NCBI RefSeq assembly: GCF_001701045.1
Contig: NZ_CP016757.1
Coordinates: forward strand, 699,501 to 763,500
Direction of reading: 5' to 3'
Length of the DNA: 64,000 nt
Origin: Cloacibacillus porcorum
GTDB taxonomy: Bacteria; Synergistota; Synergistia; Synergistales; Synergistaceae
Shown in pieces: positions 18,901 to 27,363 of this stretch. Numbering within the stretch: position 1 is the stretch's first letter; each line of letters starts with the position of its first letter. The notes under the pieces are model-generated. The model did not search any database, had not been told where the DNA came from, and worked only from the letters and a program-made list of their open reading frames with translations. Position numbers and translations under genes: made by a program.

Positions 18901-19445
18901 CCGAAGTCTACTCCAACACCGGAGGACAGGCCTCCAAATCCACGCCTCGCGGTGCGGTGGCCAAATTCGCGGCGGCCGGCAAACGCATGGGCAAAAAAGA
19001 CCTTGCCATGATGGCCATGAGCTACGGCAACGTCTACGTCGGCAAAGTGGCGCTGGGAGCCAACGACGCGCACACCGTCAAAGTATTTGAAGAGGCTGAG
19101 GCCTACGAAGGTCCGTCCATAATCATCGCCTACTGCCACTGCATAGCGCACGGCATAGACATGGTCAAGGGACTGGACCAGCAGAAAAAGGCCGTTGAGT
19201 CGGGCCACTGGATGCTAATGCGCTACAACCCCGACCTTGCGAAAGAGGGCAAAAACCCGCTCATAATAGACAGCAAAGACCCGACGCTGCCGCTTGAAGA
19301 CTACATCTACAACGAAGTGAGATACAAGAGCCTCAAAGCAGCCAATCCGGAAGAGGCCGCCATACTCCTCAAAGAAGAGGAAAAGTCCATCAAAGACAGG
19401 TGGCGCTTCTACAGGCATATGGCTGATATGAAGATGGAAGGGTAA
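15912..19445 (+). CDS. nifJ: Pyruvate:ferredoxin (flavodoxin) oxidoreductase
   Basis: 1177-aa single-chain PFOR that converts pyruvate and CoA to acetyl-CoA, CO2 and reduced ferredoxin. Domains in order: pyrimidine-binding domain (1-~250), transketolase-like C-terminal domain and gamma domain (to ~660), two [4Fe-4S] clusters (Cys687/690/693 with Cys697; Cys743/746/749 with Cys753), then the TPP domain with CAGCGETPYLKL and GDGWAYDIGYGGLDHV (~968). Length is normal. Codon choice is strongly biased (AAA for Lys, mostly C-ending elsewhere), as expected for an abundant enzyme. Start behind GGGAGG. The carboxyltransferase gene follows eight bases later. Confidence 0.97.
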   Translation: MSEKKMVTLDGNEGAAHCAHALNEVISIYPITPSSPMGEWSDQWSAEERPNIWGTVPLVEEMQSEAGASGAYHGALQAGALGTTFTASQGLLLMIPNMYKIAGELTSTVMHVTARSVATHALSIFGDHSDVMAVRNTGWAMLCSATVQESMDNALIAQMATLEGKVPVLHFFDGFRTSHEEMKIEEVSYDTMRACIDDELVREHRYSRLSPDAPFVRGTAQNPDVFFQSREGANRYYADMPDIFQSAMDKFARETGRQYHLFDYYGAEEAERVIVIMGSGAAVARETVEHLVKQGEKVGLLIVRLFRPFDVKRFLGALPGTVKRIAVLDRCKDPAAICEPLCADVREALKGRDITVVGGRYGLSSKDFTPAMVKGVYDELKKLAPKDSFTIGIEDDVTFTSLAYDPAFDTENPKTVRCLFYGLGSDGTVGANKNSIKIIGQETDLYAQGYYSYDSKKSGGITVSHLRFGPDPIYASYLINKANFLACHVYSFLEKLDILKNAADGGTFLLNSPFGPEEIWDKLPYTYQRQIIDKKLKFYVIDAVKIAKQTGMGSRTNTIMQTCFFAISGILPQDKAIEAIKNSIVKSYTKKGQAIVDKNIKAVDETLANLYEVKVPEKATAAFDILPPVADDAPEFVKQVLGPMMVMEGDSLPVSALPEDGTFPSATTQYEKRNIAIDIPVWDPSLCIQCGKCVLVCPHAAIRSKVYDKECLKEAPAAFKHAEAKFPNFKGCDFTVQIAPEDCTGCGLCAHNCPINKTKPEDPHRPLIMQPQMPLREQERKNWNYFLELPEADKTKLNTATVKDVQLLRPLFEFSGACAGCGETPYLKLLSQLFGDRALIANATGCSSIYGGNLPTTPWCVNDDGRGPAWSNSLFEDAAEFGLGFRLTIDKHKQYAEELLRKMTPVIGEETVKQILEAPQTNGTEIKAVMDKIETLKEQLHYMGTEEAEELESVIDNLAKKSVWCVGGDGWAYDIGYGGLDHVIASGKNVNILVLDTEVYSNTGGQASKSTPRGAVAKFAAAGKRMGKKDLAMMAMSYGNVYVGKVALGANDAHTVKVFEEAEAYEGPSIIIAYCHCIAHGIDMVKGLDQQKKAVESGHWMLMRYNPDLAKEGKNPLIIDSKDPTLPLEDYIYNEVRYKSLKAANPEEAAILLKEEEKSIKDRWRFYRHMADMKMEG

Positions 19446-19453
19446 GGTTATCG

Positions 19454-21016
19454 ATGTCTGAAATCGAGATCAAAAAAGAGATCAAGGACTGCAACGGTAA
19501 GGTAATTGCCACCAAGATAACGACGGGAGCCGCTTCGGCGGCCCCCGCCTCGGAACCGGCGGCGAAGGCTGAGCTGATCACCGTGACGGAAAACAAGAAG
19601 ACGGAGGCCCCCGCGGCGAAGGCAAAGCCGCGCGTCGGCATAATGGAGACCGCCTTCCGCGACGCGCACCAGTCGATCATGGCGACGCGCCTGCGCACGG
19701 ACGACATGCTTCCCATCTGCGAGGCGATGGACGAGGTTGGCTACCACTCGATAGAGATGTGGGGCGGCGCGACCTTCGACTCGGCGATGCGCTTTCTCAA
19801 CGAAGACCCGTGGGACAGGCTGCGCCAGATAAAGAAGCGCCTGAAGAAGACCAAGACCCAGATGCTTCTGCGCGGCCAGAATATCGTCGGCTACCGCCAT
19901 TACTCGGACGAAGTGGTGCGCGAGTTCGTTAAACGCGCCATCGGCAACGGCATAGACATCATCCGTGTCTTCGACGCGCTGAACGACCTGCGCAACATGT
20001 CGATCGCCGCCGAGGCCGTCAAGAAAGAGGGCGGCGAGCTTCAGATGACGATCTCTTATACGATCTCCCCGGTGCATACGCTCGACCTCTTTGCGAAGCA
20101 GGCGCGCGACATGGCCGACATGGGGGCCGATTCCATCTGCATCAAGGACATGGCGGGGCTTCTCTCGCCCGTCGCGGCCTCGGCGCTTGTGAAGGCGATC
20201 AAGAAAAAGGTCAATCTGCCGGTGCAGATACACAGCCATTACACGAGCGGCATGGCGGCGATGAGCTACATGGCGGCGCTCGAGGCCGGCGCGGACGTCG
20301 TCGACTGCGCGATCTCGCCCTTCGCGATGGGCACGAGCCAGCCCGCGACGGAGACGATGGTCGCGGCGCTTGCTGGCGGCCCGCTCGATACGGGGCTTTC
20401 GCTTGAGAAACTGCTGCCGGTCGCGAAGCACTACCAGATGCTGCATGAAAAATACAAGGATCTGATAATGGGCGTGAGCGGAGTCAACGTTAATATCCTC
20501 CTCTACCAGATACCGGGCGGTATGTATTCCAACCTCCAGAGCCAGCTCAAAGAGGGCGGCTGCCTTGAAAAATTCAAGGAGGTCATGGAAGAGGTACCGC
20601 GTGTGCGTAAGGAGATGGGCTATCCGCCGCTCGTCACGCCGACAAGCCAGATCGTCGGCACCCAGGCGGCGATGAACGTCATCTCCGGCCAGCGCTGGAA
20701 GATGGTGCCGAACGAGGTACGCCAGTATTTCCGCGGCTACTACGGAAAGACGCCCGCCCCCGTGGACCCGGAGATACAGAAGCTGGTCCTCGGAGACGAG
20801 GAGCCGATAACCTGCCGCCCCGGCGAGAAGATCGCCCCCGAGCTAGAGCAGGCGAAAAAAGAGATCGGCGTGTGGTGCACGCAGCCGGAGGATCTGCTCT
20901 CCTACATCCTCTTCCCGCAGGTGGCTAAGGACTTCCTGCCCAACAAGTTCGCGAAGGAGACCCTCGTGAACATCGGACAGGAGCCGCAGGACGACCCCGA
21001 AGCCTACGCGGTCTAA
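19454..21016 (+). CDS. Biotin-dependent carboxyltransferase subunit (OadA/PycB/5S type), no biotin domain
   Basis: 520-aa carboxyltransferase of the oxaloacetate decarboxylase alpha / pyruvate carboxylase B / transcarboxylase 5S family. The TIM-barrel active site is present: METAFRDAHQSIMATRLRT (~65-83), the carbamylated Lys in ICIKDMAGL, and metal-binding HSH in VQIHSHYTSGMAA. The conserved carboxylase region follows to ~500. There is no C-terminal biotinyl domain and no MKM motif. The first ~58 residues are an Ala/Lys/Pro/Glu-rich extension that resembles the linker normally placed before a biotin domain. A separate biotin carrier must exist. It probably moves CO2 between oxaloacetate and another acceptor, or decarboxylates oxaloacetate to feed nifJ. 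Confidence 0.9.
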   Translation: MSEIEIKKEIKDCNGKVIATKITTGAASAAPASEPAAKAELITVTENKKTEAPAAKAKPRVGIMETAFRDAHQSIMATRLRTDDMLPICEAMDEVGYHSIEMWGGATFDSAMRFLNEDPWDRLRQIKKRLKKTKTQMLLRGQNIVGYRHYSDEVVREFVKRAIGNGIDIIRVFDALNDLRNMSIAAEAVKKEGGELQMTISYTISPVHTLDLFAKQARDMADMGADSICIKDMAGLLSPVAASALVKAIKKKVNLPVQIHSHYTSGMAAMSYMAALEAGADVVDCAISPFAMGTSQPATETMVAALAGGPLDTGLSLEKLLPVAKHYQMLHEKYKDLIMGVSGVNVNILLYQIPGGMYSNLQSQLKEGGCLEKFKEVMEEVPRVRKEMGYPPLVTPTSQIVGTQAAMNVISGQRWKMVPNEVRQYFRGYYGKTPAPVDPEIQKLVLGDEEPITCRPGEKIAPELEQAKKEIGVWCTQPEDLLSYILFPQVAKDFLPNKFAKETLVNIGQEPQDDPEAYAV

Positions 21017-21051
21017 GGGAAAATAAAGATACCCATCGGTAAAACGAACGT

Positions 21052-21080
21052 AGGCGGCCTCTTGGGGCCGCCTGCGCTTT
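21052..21080. terminator. Terminator between convergent genes
   Basis: AGGCGGCC and GGCCGCCT with a six-base loop, then GCGCTTT. It can serve the rightward carboxyltransferase and perhaps the leftward pilin gene. Confidence 0.7.
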
Positions 21081-21106
21081 CAGTTATGAGAATTGGGAAA
21101 CTCAGA

Positions 21107-24007
21107 TTATTTGTTGTTATATTTTCTGTAGGTTTTGTAGGCTTTGTAGGCTTCGCACATCGGACAGCCGCATAATGCGCTGTCATCTTTTGGCGGCGAG
21201 GTGTGCTGGAGGGACATTACACAGGGCTGCGGTTCGCCACCGTTCGCATTTGTAAAGCGTTTGGCATAGGCGTTGGCGTTGCCTGAGTTGTTACCTTTCC
21301 CGTCGCTTTTGCGTGATATGCCGAAGAGATCGCGGTTCCACTTGGCGGCCGTGTCCTTATCCGCCGAATATTCGGCGAGGCCGGTGGGGAAACTGCCGTT
21401 CGTCTCATCCATGCCGAAAACCCGCGCGCCTTTTTCCATTATCGATCGCAGCTCTCCCGCGTCGAAGCCGGGGGCGATCGTCATGTCGTAGATCTCCACG
21501 CTGCTTCTATTTCCCAATTGTCCGCCCCAGATCGCGAGGCCGATCCAGCGGTAACGATCCGGTTTAAGATTCCCAAGATTATTGTCCTCCTTGTCATCGC
21601 TGCCGAGCTCTTCGCGTGGAGCGAGTCTCTGCGCCTTATATACGCCGCCGTTGAAGGTTTTTTTAATTGTTTGTTCTTGTTGTTTTTTTCCCTGCCAAAC
21701 CCACCATGTTTTTTCCCTGAAGAAGCCATTCCGATAACGGGATTTATCACCGTTGACGTTAGGCGTCTGCACAGCATAGTAGCTTGGCGTGTCTTCGTAA
21801 TATTTATTGTTGTTGTTTCGGTTAATATCGTTATCTTTTTTTTCATCGTTATTATCGGTGATCGTCCTGTCGAATTTAACTTCACCTTCGGTTCCAACTC
21901 CAGCCCTTTTTACTTTAAACGTATACGTCTGGCTACTATTGCCTTTTTTTGAAAATGCCGGTTTTTGCCCGACGAAATTCCCGTACCACGCCGGTTCGGA
22001 ATAGTAGAACTTCGGGCCGCAGAGGAAGGGGTCCTCCGCACGCAGCTGCTTTTCAGTCATTTTGTATTCTGCCATAGCCTCGCCGAGGTTTTTCAACAGC
22101 CTCATGCGCACGAGCAGCCTCGGGTTTTCCTCATCGCCGGTGTGGTATTCGAGGATCGTAACCATATAGCGGCGGCGAGGCTGCATAACTTTGCATTCAT
22201 TCGTGAAGTCCCCTTTGGTTCCCTGTAAGGTTTGTTCGTCTGACTCTTTCCCTTTTGTTTTGAAAAATTCGTTTTGCAGCGCGGCATTTACATACTGTGG
22301 GTTATAATAATTATCGTAAAATGTCCCGCCTGAGCCTCCCGAAATCGATCCAATAGCGGTGGTATTGTTTATGACCGATTCTATCGGGGAATCGATCTCC
22401 TGGACGCCGTAGCGCTGATAACTATTGACATTACCTGTAGTATTTTGCAGGCGTATCGGATAACCGTTTGCGCCAGGGTCGTAGTATAGGCAATAACCGC
22501 TGGTAGCGTCATTGTTCCGATAGCCGTTGAGGAGCAGTGCGAGCCCCGCCGTCGTAGTCCCGGCCTCCGCGTCTACAATGATTGAATAGTTGGTGATGTT
22601 TGTGTAGCTTTCGTTAAATATCTTCTTTTCATATCTTCTCGCGTCGCCGATATCTTCGGGTAGCAGGGCGCCCCCTATCTGTATATGGTTGTTTCCCGAG
22701 TGGTACTCCATTTTTACGCGGTATTCGCCGGTTTCCGGGTTGATGTAGCCGACTGCTGCAAAATTACTGTCATTACTGTCAAGAAATATATTATTGGGTA
22801 CTCGGTCTACCTGATGCTGCGTAAACCTACGGAACCATGGCTGTCCGTCGGGATTTGATTGTAGTATCCTCACGCGTACGCTCCACTGCTCGTATCCTTT
22901 GGGGCGCACGAAGCCGCCGCCGTCGGCGTCGCTGTAGGCCGGAACTACCCAGGCGCGGAGGTAGCCGAAGGAGCCGAATTTTTTTGCACTTGTTATTTTC
23001 TCTTTCTTCAATTTTCCCTCGCCGTCAAAATCAGAGTCATTTCCATAGAGATGTTTGCCGGTGTATACATAGAACGTGCCGGAGGTTGGTATCTTGAGAA
23101 ATTCATCCTCTTTGCCGGAGGCCTTTTTGTACTGGTCGCCCGCGAGGTAATATTCGTCGCCGGATGTTATCAGCAGCGGCCAGCAGTAGTTGCTTCTAAT
23201 CTCTTCGTTGTTGTAGTCAGGGAAGGCCGACTTTCCGTCCTCCCAGTAGCCGGCGCTCTTTTTCAACGAAGCCTTGTTCTCCGAGCTTATGTAGTAGAGC
23301 GTCTTAGTCGCGTCCCTGTTGCCGGAGGGGACGATGATGTCGTAGCGGAGCTGGATCACGCTGTCCTTTTCCACCGTCTCCTCGTTTTGCAGGATTTTGT
23401 TGTCGTCGGAGAGGTTACGCAGCTGCAGCTCACGGAAGTCGAAGATGTTGAAGTGGAGCACCGGGCCGCCGTAGGCGGAGGCCTTCGTCGCGGAGCCTCT
23501 CTTCGCGGGCCTGTTGATAAGCGCCGAGTCGATGTCCAGCGTTACGTGGGCCGACTTGACCTTGGGAGCCTGTGCCTCCACGCGCATTTTGAGGATGAAG
23601 TTTTCCGCCAGGTCCTTGGATGCGGTGGGAACGCTGAAATCGAGCGAGGTGATGAATTCCGAGCCGGCCAGTGGTTCGTCCCTGTCGCCTATCCTGTATT
23701 TCACGCACTGCTCCGATTCGTCGAGGTAGACATAGCAGTCCTCGGAGTCGCTGACGACTGTATCCGGGAGGTTGGGAAGTATCTCGACGATCGAGGCCCG
23801 GCTCATCATCGGCCATATCTTATGTTTGAAGGAGGCGGCGGTGAATCTAGCCCCGTTCGTCACCTTGCCGTTGGCCTCCGCGCGCCCGTAGAGACGCAGT
23901 CCCATACTGAGCCCGGTGATGATGCCGCCCATGACGATCACCATCATTACCATGCCGATTATCAGTTCAACCAGGGTGAAGGCGCGTCTGCATTTTTGTG
24001 TTCTCAT
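21107..24007 (-). CDS. Very large prepilin-like protein with N-methylation signal
   Basis: 966-aa protein with a type IV pilin/type II secretion N-terminus: CRRAFTLVELIIGMVMMVI, where cleavage falls before Phe and Glu5 is present. Pseudopilins of this type (PilW/GspJ-like) are usually 200-350 aa; here over 900 residues follow the helix. The body is rich in Gly, Asn, Tyr and charged residues and has no domain I can name; it looks like an exported surface or tip domain. The ATG overlaps the stop of the preceding gene (ATGA), so it is the third gene of a coupled pilin operon. Confidence 0.8.
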   Translation of the reverse strand: MRTQKCRRAFTLVELIIGMVMMVIVMGGIITGLSMGLRLYGRAEANGKVTNGARFTAASFKHKIWPMMSRASIVEILPNLPDTVVSDSEDCYVYLDESEQCVKYRIGDRDEPLAGSEFITSLDFSVPTASKDLAENFILKMRVEAQAPKVKSAHVTLDIDSALINRPAKRGSATKASAYGGPVLHFNIFDFRELQLRNLSDDNKILQNEETVEKDSVIQLRYDIIVPSGNRDATKTLYYISSENKASLKKSAGYWEDGKSAFPDYNNEEIRSNYCWPLLITSGDEYYLAGDQYKKASGKEDEFLKIPTSGTFYVYTGKHLYGNDSDFDGEGKLKKEKITSAKKFGSFGYLRAWVVPAYSDADGGGFVRPKGYEQWSVRVRILQSNPDGQPWFRRFTQHQVDRVPNNIFLDSNDSNFAAVGYINPETGEYRVKMEYHSGNNHIQIGGALLPEDIGDARRYEKKIFNESYTNITNYSIIVDAEAGTTTAGLALLLNGYRNNDATSGYCLYYDPGANGYPIRLQNTTGNVNSYQRYGVQEIDSPIESVINNTTAIGSISGGSGGTFYDNYYNPQYVNAALQNEFFKTKGKESDEQTLQGTKGDFTNECKVMQPRRRYMVTILEYHTGDEENPRLLVRMRLLKNLGEAMAEYKMTEKQLRAEDPFLCGPKFYYSEPAWYGNFVGQKPAFSKKGNSSQTYTFKVKRAGVGTEGEVKFDRTITDNNDEKKDNDINRNNNNKYYEDTPSYYAVQTPNVNGDKSRYRNGFFREKTWWVWQGKKQQEQTIKKTFNGGVYKAQRLAPREELGSDDKEDNNLGNLKPDRYRWIGLAIWGGQLGNRSSVEIYDMTIAPGFDAGELRSIMEKGARVFGMDETNGSFPTGLAEYSADKDTAAKWNRDLFGISRKSDGKGNNSGNANAYAKRFTNANGGEPQPCVMSLQHTSPPKDDSALCGCPMCEAYKAYKTYRKYNNK

Positions 24008-24381
24008 GGTTTCTCCCTCTGCAGGAGATAGAAGGCCGTCCCGCGTCTTTTGCCGCTCTCATATTCGTAGAGGTAGAGGCCGCAAGTCAGCGGGATCACT
24101 TTAAGGTCCTTGTCGCCGCTCTGCGGAGCGAGAGTGGCGGCTACGGTCCCGCTAGGTGTGCCGGACAGTTCTATGGCGCCGATATCCGGCGAAATGGTGA
24201 GTCGCATCGCGTCCCTCTCCGTCATGTTCGTTATTTCCATGTCGCCGCTGATATCCTCCCGCGATTTCACGATGGAGCCGACGCTGTAGGTGATGGCTCC
24301 GATAAGCGCCATTAGGCCGATAATGAATATCGTGATCGATATGAGGACCTCCACCAGAAGAGAGCCTGAATGCTTCGTCAT
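24004..24381 (-). CDS. Minor pseudopilin (PilV/GspI-like)
   Basis: 125-aa protein starting MTKHSGSLLVEVLISITIFI. It has Glu at the fifth position after the expected cleavage point and a single hydrophobic helix (~8-35), as in minor pilins. The ATG at 24381 overlaps the previous stop (ATGA) and has GGTGGG ahead, so an in-frame ATG four codons earlier is not preferred. It would join the pseudopilus tip complex with its two neighbours. Confidence 0.78.
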   Translation of the reverse strand: MTKHSGSLLVEVLISITIFIIGLMALIGAITYSVGSIVKSREDISGDMEITNMTERDAMRLTISPDIGAIELSGTPSGTVAATLAPQSGDKDLKVIPLTCGLYLYEYESGKRRGTAFYLLQREKP

Positions 24382-24827
24382 TTGATGTCCCACCCGTAAA
24401 TTTCCCCGTTGTCCCTGCCGTAGCGGCAGGAGGCGGAGACGCTTTTCCCACCCGCGCCGCGGGCCGTGACCTTTATCCGCATGTAGCTTGCGTTGGCGTC
24501 TGCGCTGACCGCCAGGTCAAGGCTCGCCGCGAAGCCGCGCGCAGCGTCGGTGACATTTATGACGCCGCTCTTATTTATCTCTTCGCCATTGTCAGCCTTC
24601 CAGTATTCTTTTTTCAGCTGGGAGCCAAGCGCCGCGGCGCCGGAGCGCGCGAGGAAGAGCAGCTGCTGTTCCTCGTAATGCTCAGTCTGCCATTCCTCTA
24701 TGCGCAGCGTCCCGACCGTGATGTTAAAGGCCACGAGGCTCAGCACGGAGAGCAGGATGAAACTGATGAGCACTGTAACGATAAGGGTGGCCCCGCGTCT
24801 TTTTGACGAAGGGAAAAACATATTCAT
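24378..24827 (-). CDS. Pilus-assembly protein, PilX/GspK-like N-terminus
   Basis: 149-aa protein starting MNMFFPSSKRRGATLIVTVLI, with one N-terminal membrane helix (~14-38) and a short polar domain. The RGATLIVTVLISFILLS segment resembles PilX/GspK N-termini, which lack the usual FTLIE signature. First gene of the three-gene pilin operon. The remainder shows no recognisable domain. Confidence 0.7.
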   Translation of the reverse strand: MNMFFPSSKRRGATLIVTVLISFILLSVLSLVAFNITVGTLRIEEWQTEHYEEQQLLFLARSGAAALGSQLKKEYWKADNGEEINKSGVINVTDAARGFAASLDLAVSADANASYMRIKVTARGAGGKSVSASCRYGRDNGEIYGWDIK

Positions 24828-24938
24828 AAGATCACATCCTGTTAATATCTATCTTAAGTTTGTAGCGCGTCCGTGAAAATAAAAGCTGCGTAAACAGACC
24901 AAACTCGAGGCCGCTATTATGCCTATGATGCAGATAAT

Positions 24939-24967
24939 ACTATAAGTTATTTGGAAATATAATTCAA
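24939..24967 (-). promoter_or_regulatory. Promoter of the pilin operon
   Basis: On the minus strand, TTGAAT and TATAGT stand 17 bases apart, about 110 bases upstream of the first pilin gene. The rest of the AT-rich gap 24828-25272 shows no gene or strong structure. Confidence 0.6.
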
Positions 24968-25272
24968 GTCTATAACATTAATAAAATATTACTTAAAATT
25001 ATCGTTAATATTGATAAAATAGTCTTAATTGTAAATACATATGTCGTCTGGTGCCGGACAGTAGCTTTATTGCTCTCCTTATTTACGCTACACTTCGGTT
25101 ATTTTTCAGGAGTACCTGCCGCCGTTTTGTCTTCGACGCAGCTGTATGTAGTATTGATTTTTTGTGTTTTACCTCTGAAACGGCCGTTTTTTGAGAAAAA
25201 TGCCGTGCAAAAAACACTATCTCATTATAAAATTGTCATTAGTTTCAATACAGGACAGGGGAGGAACTCCGC

Positions 25273-25644
25273 ATGCTTCACGATTTTGCCGCTGTATCGA
25301 GAACCATCATCGAATTTATCAGTATTCTTATTATCATGTGCGGCGTGGCGGTCGCCATCTTCCGCGGGTGCCAGCTCTTCTTCACCTCCCGCTCCGGCCA
25401 CAGCCTGCCGCGCGACGCCTGGATTCAGCTGCGGCTCTCCTTTGAAGATACGCTGATGCTCGGCCTTCAATTCCTGATGGCGGCGGATATCATCGGCACG
25501 ATCAGCGACCCGGATCTTCAGGGGGTTATCGTACTCTCTGTCATAGTTCTGCTGCGGGTGATCCTGAGCTTCACGCTCAGCCGTGAGGTGGCGGAGATGG
25601 ACCGGCAGAAACGTGAGAACGCCGCCGCGCGGCATGACGGTTAA
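25273..25644 (+). CDS. DUF1622 family membrane protein
   Basis: 123-aa protein with three hydrophobic segments (~12-32, 58-78 and 85-105). The middle part LRLSFEDTLMLGLQFLMAADIIGTI and the following LSVIVLLRVILSFTLSREV match DUF1622, a family of inner-membrane proteins without known function. GGGAGG precedes the ATG. The transaldolase gene follows 72 bases later; no functional link is evident. Confidence 0.75.
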   Translation: MLHDFAAVSRTIIEFISILIIMCGVAVAIFRGCQLFFTSRSGHSLPRDAWIQLRLSFEDTLMLGLQFLMAADIIGTISDPDLQGVIVLSVIVLLRVILSFTLSREVAEMDRQKRENAAARHDG

Positions 25645-25716
25645 AATCTTCAAAGAACGGCAGTAAAGAACCGTAAAGCGAATAGAAAATCAAATAATTG
25701 AAAGGAAGTCCGCGTC

Positions 25717-26370
25717 ATGAAATTTTTTCTCGATACCGCAAACCTTGAGGATATAAAGACGGCCCACTCCTGGGGCGTCATCGCCGGGGTCACGACAAAT
25801 CCCACCCTTGTATCAAAAGAGGGCGATATAGATTTTCACACCCGCGTGCGCGAGATCGCGGAGACGGTAAACGGACCCGTCAGCGCCGAGGCCGTCTCTC
25901 TGGAAAAGAGCAGGCTGATCGAAGAGGCGAAGGTGCTCGCCGGTATCCACCCGCAGGTCGTCGTGAAGGTGCCGCTATGTCCCGATGGCCTAGGCGCAGT
26001 GAAGGAGCTTACGGCGCTGGGGATCAAAACGAACGTGACGCTCGTCTTCAGCGCCAATCAGGCGGTGCTTGCCGCCGCCGCCGGCGCGACATATGTCAGC
26101 CCCTTCGTCGGACGTCTCGACGACATCGGCGAGGACGGCATGAAGCTGATATACGACGTGGTGGAGATATTCGACCTCTACGGTATAGAGACGAAGGTGA
26201 TCGCGGCGAGCCTGCGCCATCCGGCGCATGTCCTCGAATGCGCGAAGGCCGGAGCCGACTACGCGACGGTGCCCTTCAAGGTCCTTAAGATGCTCTTTGA
26301 CCACCCGCTCACAAAGAAGGGGATCGATCAGTTCAACGCCGACTGGGCAAAGTATTTGGCGAATAAATAA
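25717..26370 (+). CDS. Transaldolase / fructose-6-phosphate aldolase (TalC type)
   Basis: 217-aa short transaldolase-family enzyme. It begins [20 protein letters not shown] and has [13 protein letters not shown], then the Schiff-base Lys in VVVKVPLC (~84) and [14 protein letters not shown] (~127-140). It moves a dihydroxyacetone unit between sugar phosphates in the non-oxidative pentose phosphate pathway, or acts as a fructose-6-phosphate aldolase. The two activities cannot be told apart by eye. A strong terminator follows. Confidence 0.93.
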   Translation: MKFFLDTANLEDIKTAHSWGVIAGVTTNPTLVSKEGDIDFHTRVREIAETVNGPVSAEAVSLEKSRLIEEAKVLAGIHPQVVVKVPLCPDGLGAVKELTALGIKTNVTLVFSANQAVLAAAAGATYVSPFVGRLDDIGEDGMKLIYDVVEIFDLYGIETKVIAASLRHPAHVLECAKAGADYATVPFKVLKMLFDHPLTKKGIDQFNADWAKYLANK

Positions 26371-26392
26371 GATTTGTAATAACAACGGCGGA

Positions 26393-26418
26393 GAGCGGTC
26401 GGAGGACCGCTCTTTTTT
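26393..26418 (+). terminator. Terminator after transaldolase gene
   Basis: GAGCGGTC-GGAG-GACCGCTC followed by TTTTTT. Confidence 0.92.
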
Positions 26419-26540
26419 GATGCTGTTACGTGAGGGTAAAAAATGAATACTTTGGGGCTTGTATTATTTTTAGTTTTCTGCTTATATATCAAGTATAAAT
26501 TATTATGTATTACAATGCCTTGTTGAAAAGGGAGAATGGT

Positions 26541-27251
26541 ATGAACACCAATAATCCGTTTAGCTCGTTAAGCCAATATGCGCCAAGCGCCGCCTTCAAT
26601 ACCAGTGTTGAGACTTTGGTACTGCAGACGCTGCGCTCCGCGATCACGCAGGGAGCGTTTTATCCGGGACAGGAGATAGACGAGGCCGCGATCGCCGAAG
26701 GCCTTCAGATCAGCAAGATGCCGGTGAGGCAGGCGATCGCCGCCTTGGAGGTCGAGGGGCTGGTCACGAAGGTCCCGCGGAAAAAGGTCTATGTCACCAG
26801 CCTCGACAGCCATGACATCGAGGAGATATACACCACGCGAATCGCCCTCGAAGAGGTGGCGATCAGGGCGGCGGTGAAGAAGGCCACGCAAAGGGACTAT
26901 GAGATGCTGGAAAAAAATCTTGCCATCCCTCTGTCGCAGATGGAGGGCTACGTGGGCTTTCTCGAAGTCGACAAGGAATTTCATTCGTTGCTCTACGCCC
27001 CGTCGGGTTGGCAGCGCGTTATGAAATATTTGCAGCAGCTGCGCAACAATACCGCGATGTATAGGATCTTAAGAGAGCCGCTGCCGCCGGAAAAGCTTCA
27101 AGTTTCACTCGATGAACACCGGGCGATATATGAGGCCTACAGAAGCGCCGATGAGGAGTTGACGGCAAGACTTTTAAGGGAACACACATTGAGGACCGTT
27201 CCGAGTCTGAAGGACATTGACATGGCGAACGAAGCGGTCACGCAGCAATAG
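26541..27251 (+). CDS. GntR-family regulator, FCD (FadR) type
   Basis: 236-aa DNA-binding regulator. The winged helix-turn-helix is at ~18-80, with IAEGLQISKMPVRQAIAALEVEGLV. The C-terminal FCD ligand domain (~95-220) has the metal/ligand residues in EVDKEFHSLL, DEHRAIYEA and LLREHTLR. Start ATG at 26541 has GGGAG ahead; an earlier in-frame ATG at 26505 has no ribosome site. It sits just before the tripartite tricarboxylate transporter operon and is the natural candidate to bind the palindrome in that promoter. The effector is unknown. Confidence 0.88.
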   Translation: MNTNNPFSSLSQYAPSAAFNTSVETLVLQTLRSAITQGAFYPGQEIDEAAIAEGLQISKMPVRQAIAALEVEGLVTKVPRKKVYVTSLDSHDIEEIYTTRIALEEVAIRAAVKKATQRDYEMLEKNLAIPLSQMEGYVGFLEVDKEFHSLLYAPSGWQRVMKYLQQLRNNTAMYRILREPLPPEKLQVSLDEHRAIYEAYRSADEELTARLLREHTLRTVPSLKDIDMANEAVTQQ

Positions 27252-27270
27252 ATAACGCTAAAATTAAATA

Positions 27271-27315
27271 AAGCGGAGGTGTCTTTGTACAAAAGGACGC
27301 CTCCGCTTTTCTTTT
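27271..27315 (+). terminator. Terminator after the GntR gene
   Basis: AAGCGGAGGTGTC pairs with GACGCCTCCGCTT, followed by TTCTTTT. It separates the regulator from the tct operon. Confidence 0.88.
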
Positions 27316-27335
27316 GTAAAGGGGGAATTACGCGC

Positions 27336-27363
27336 TTGACATTATCTCAGATAATGATATAAA
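27336..27363 (+). promoter_or_regulatory. tctBAC promoter with embedded operator
   Basis: TTGACA (27336-27341) and TATAAA (27358-27363) are 16 bases apart. The spacer holds the perfect palindrome ATTATCT-C-AGATAAT (27341-27355), so a bound repressor would block polymerase. The GntR protein encoded just upstream is the likely binder. Confidence 0.7.
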
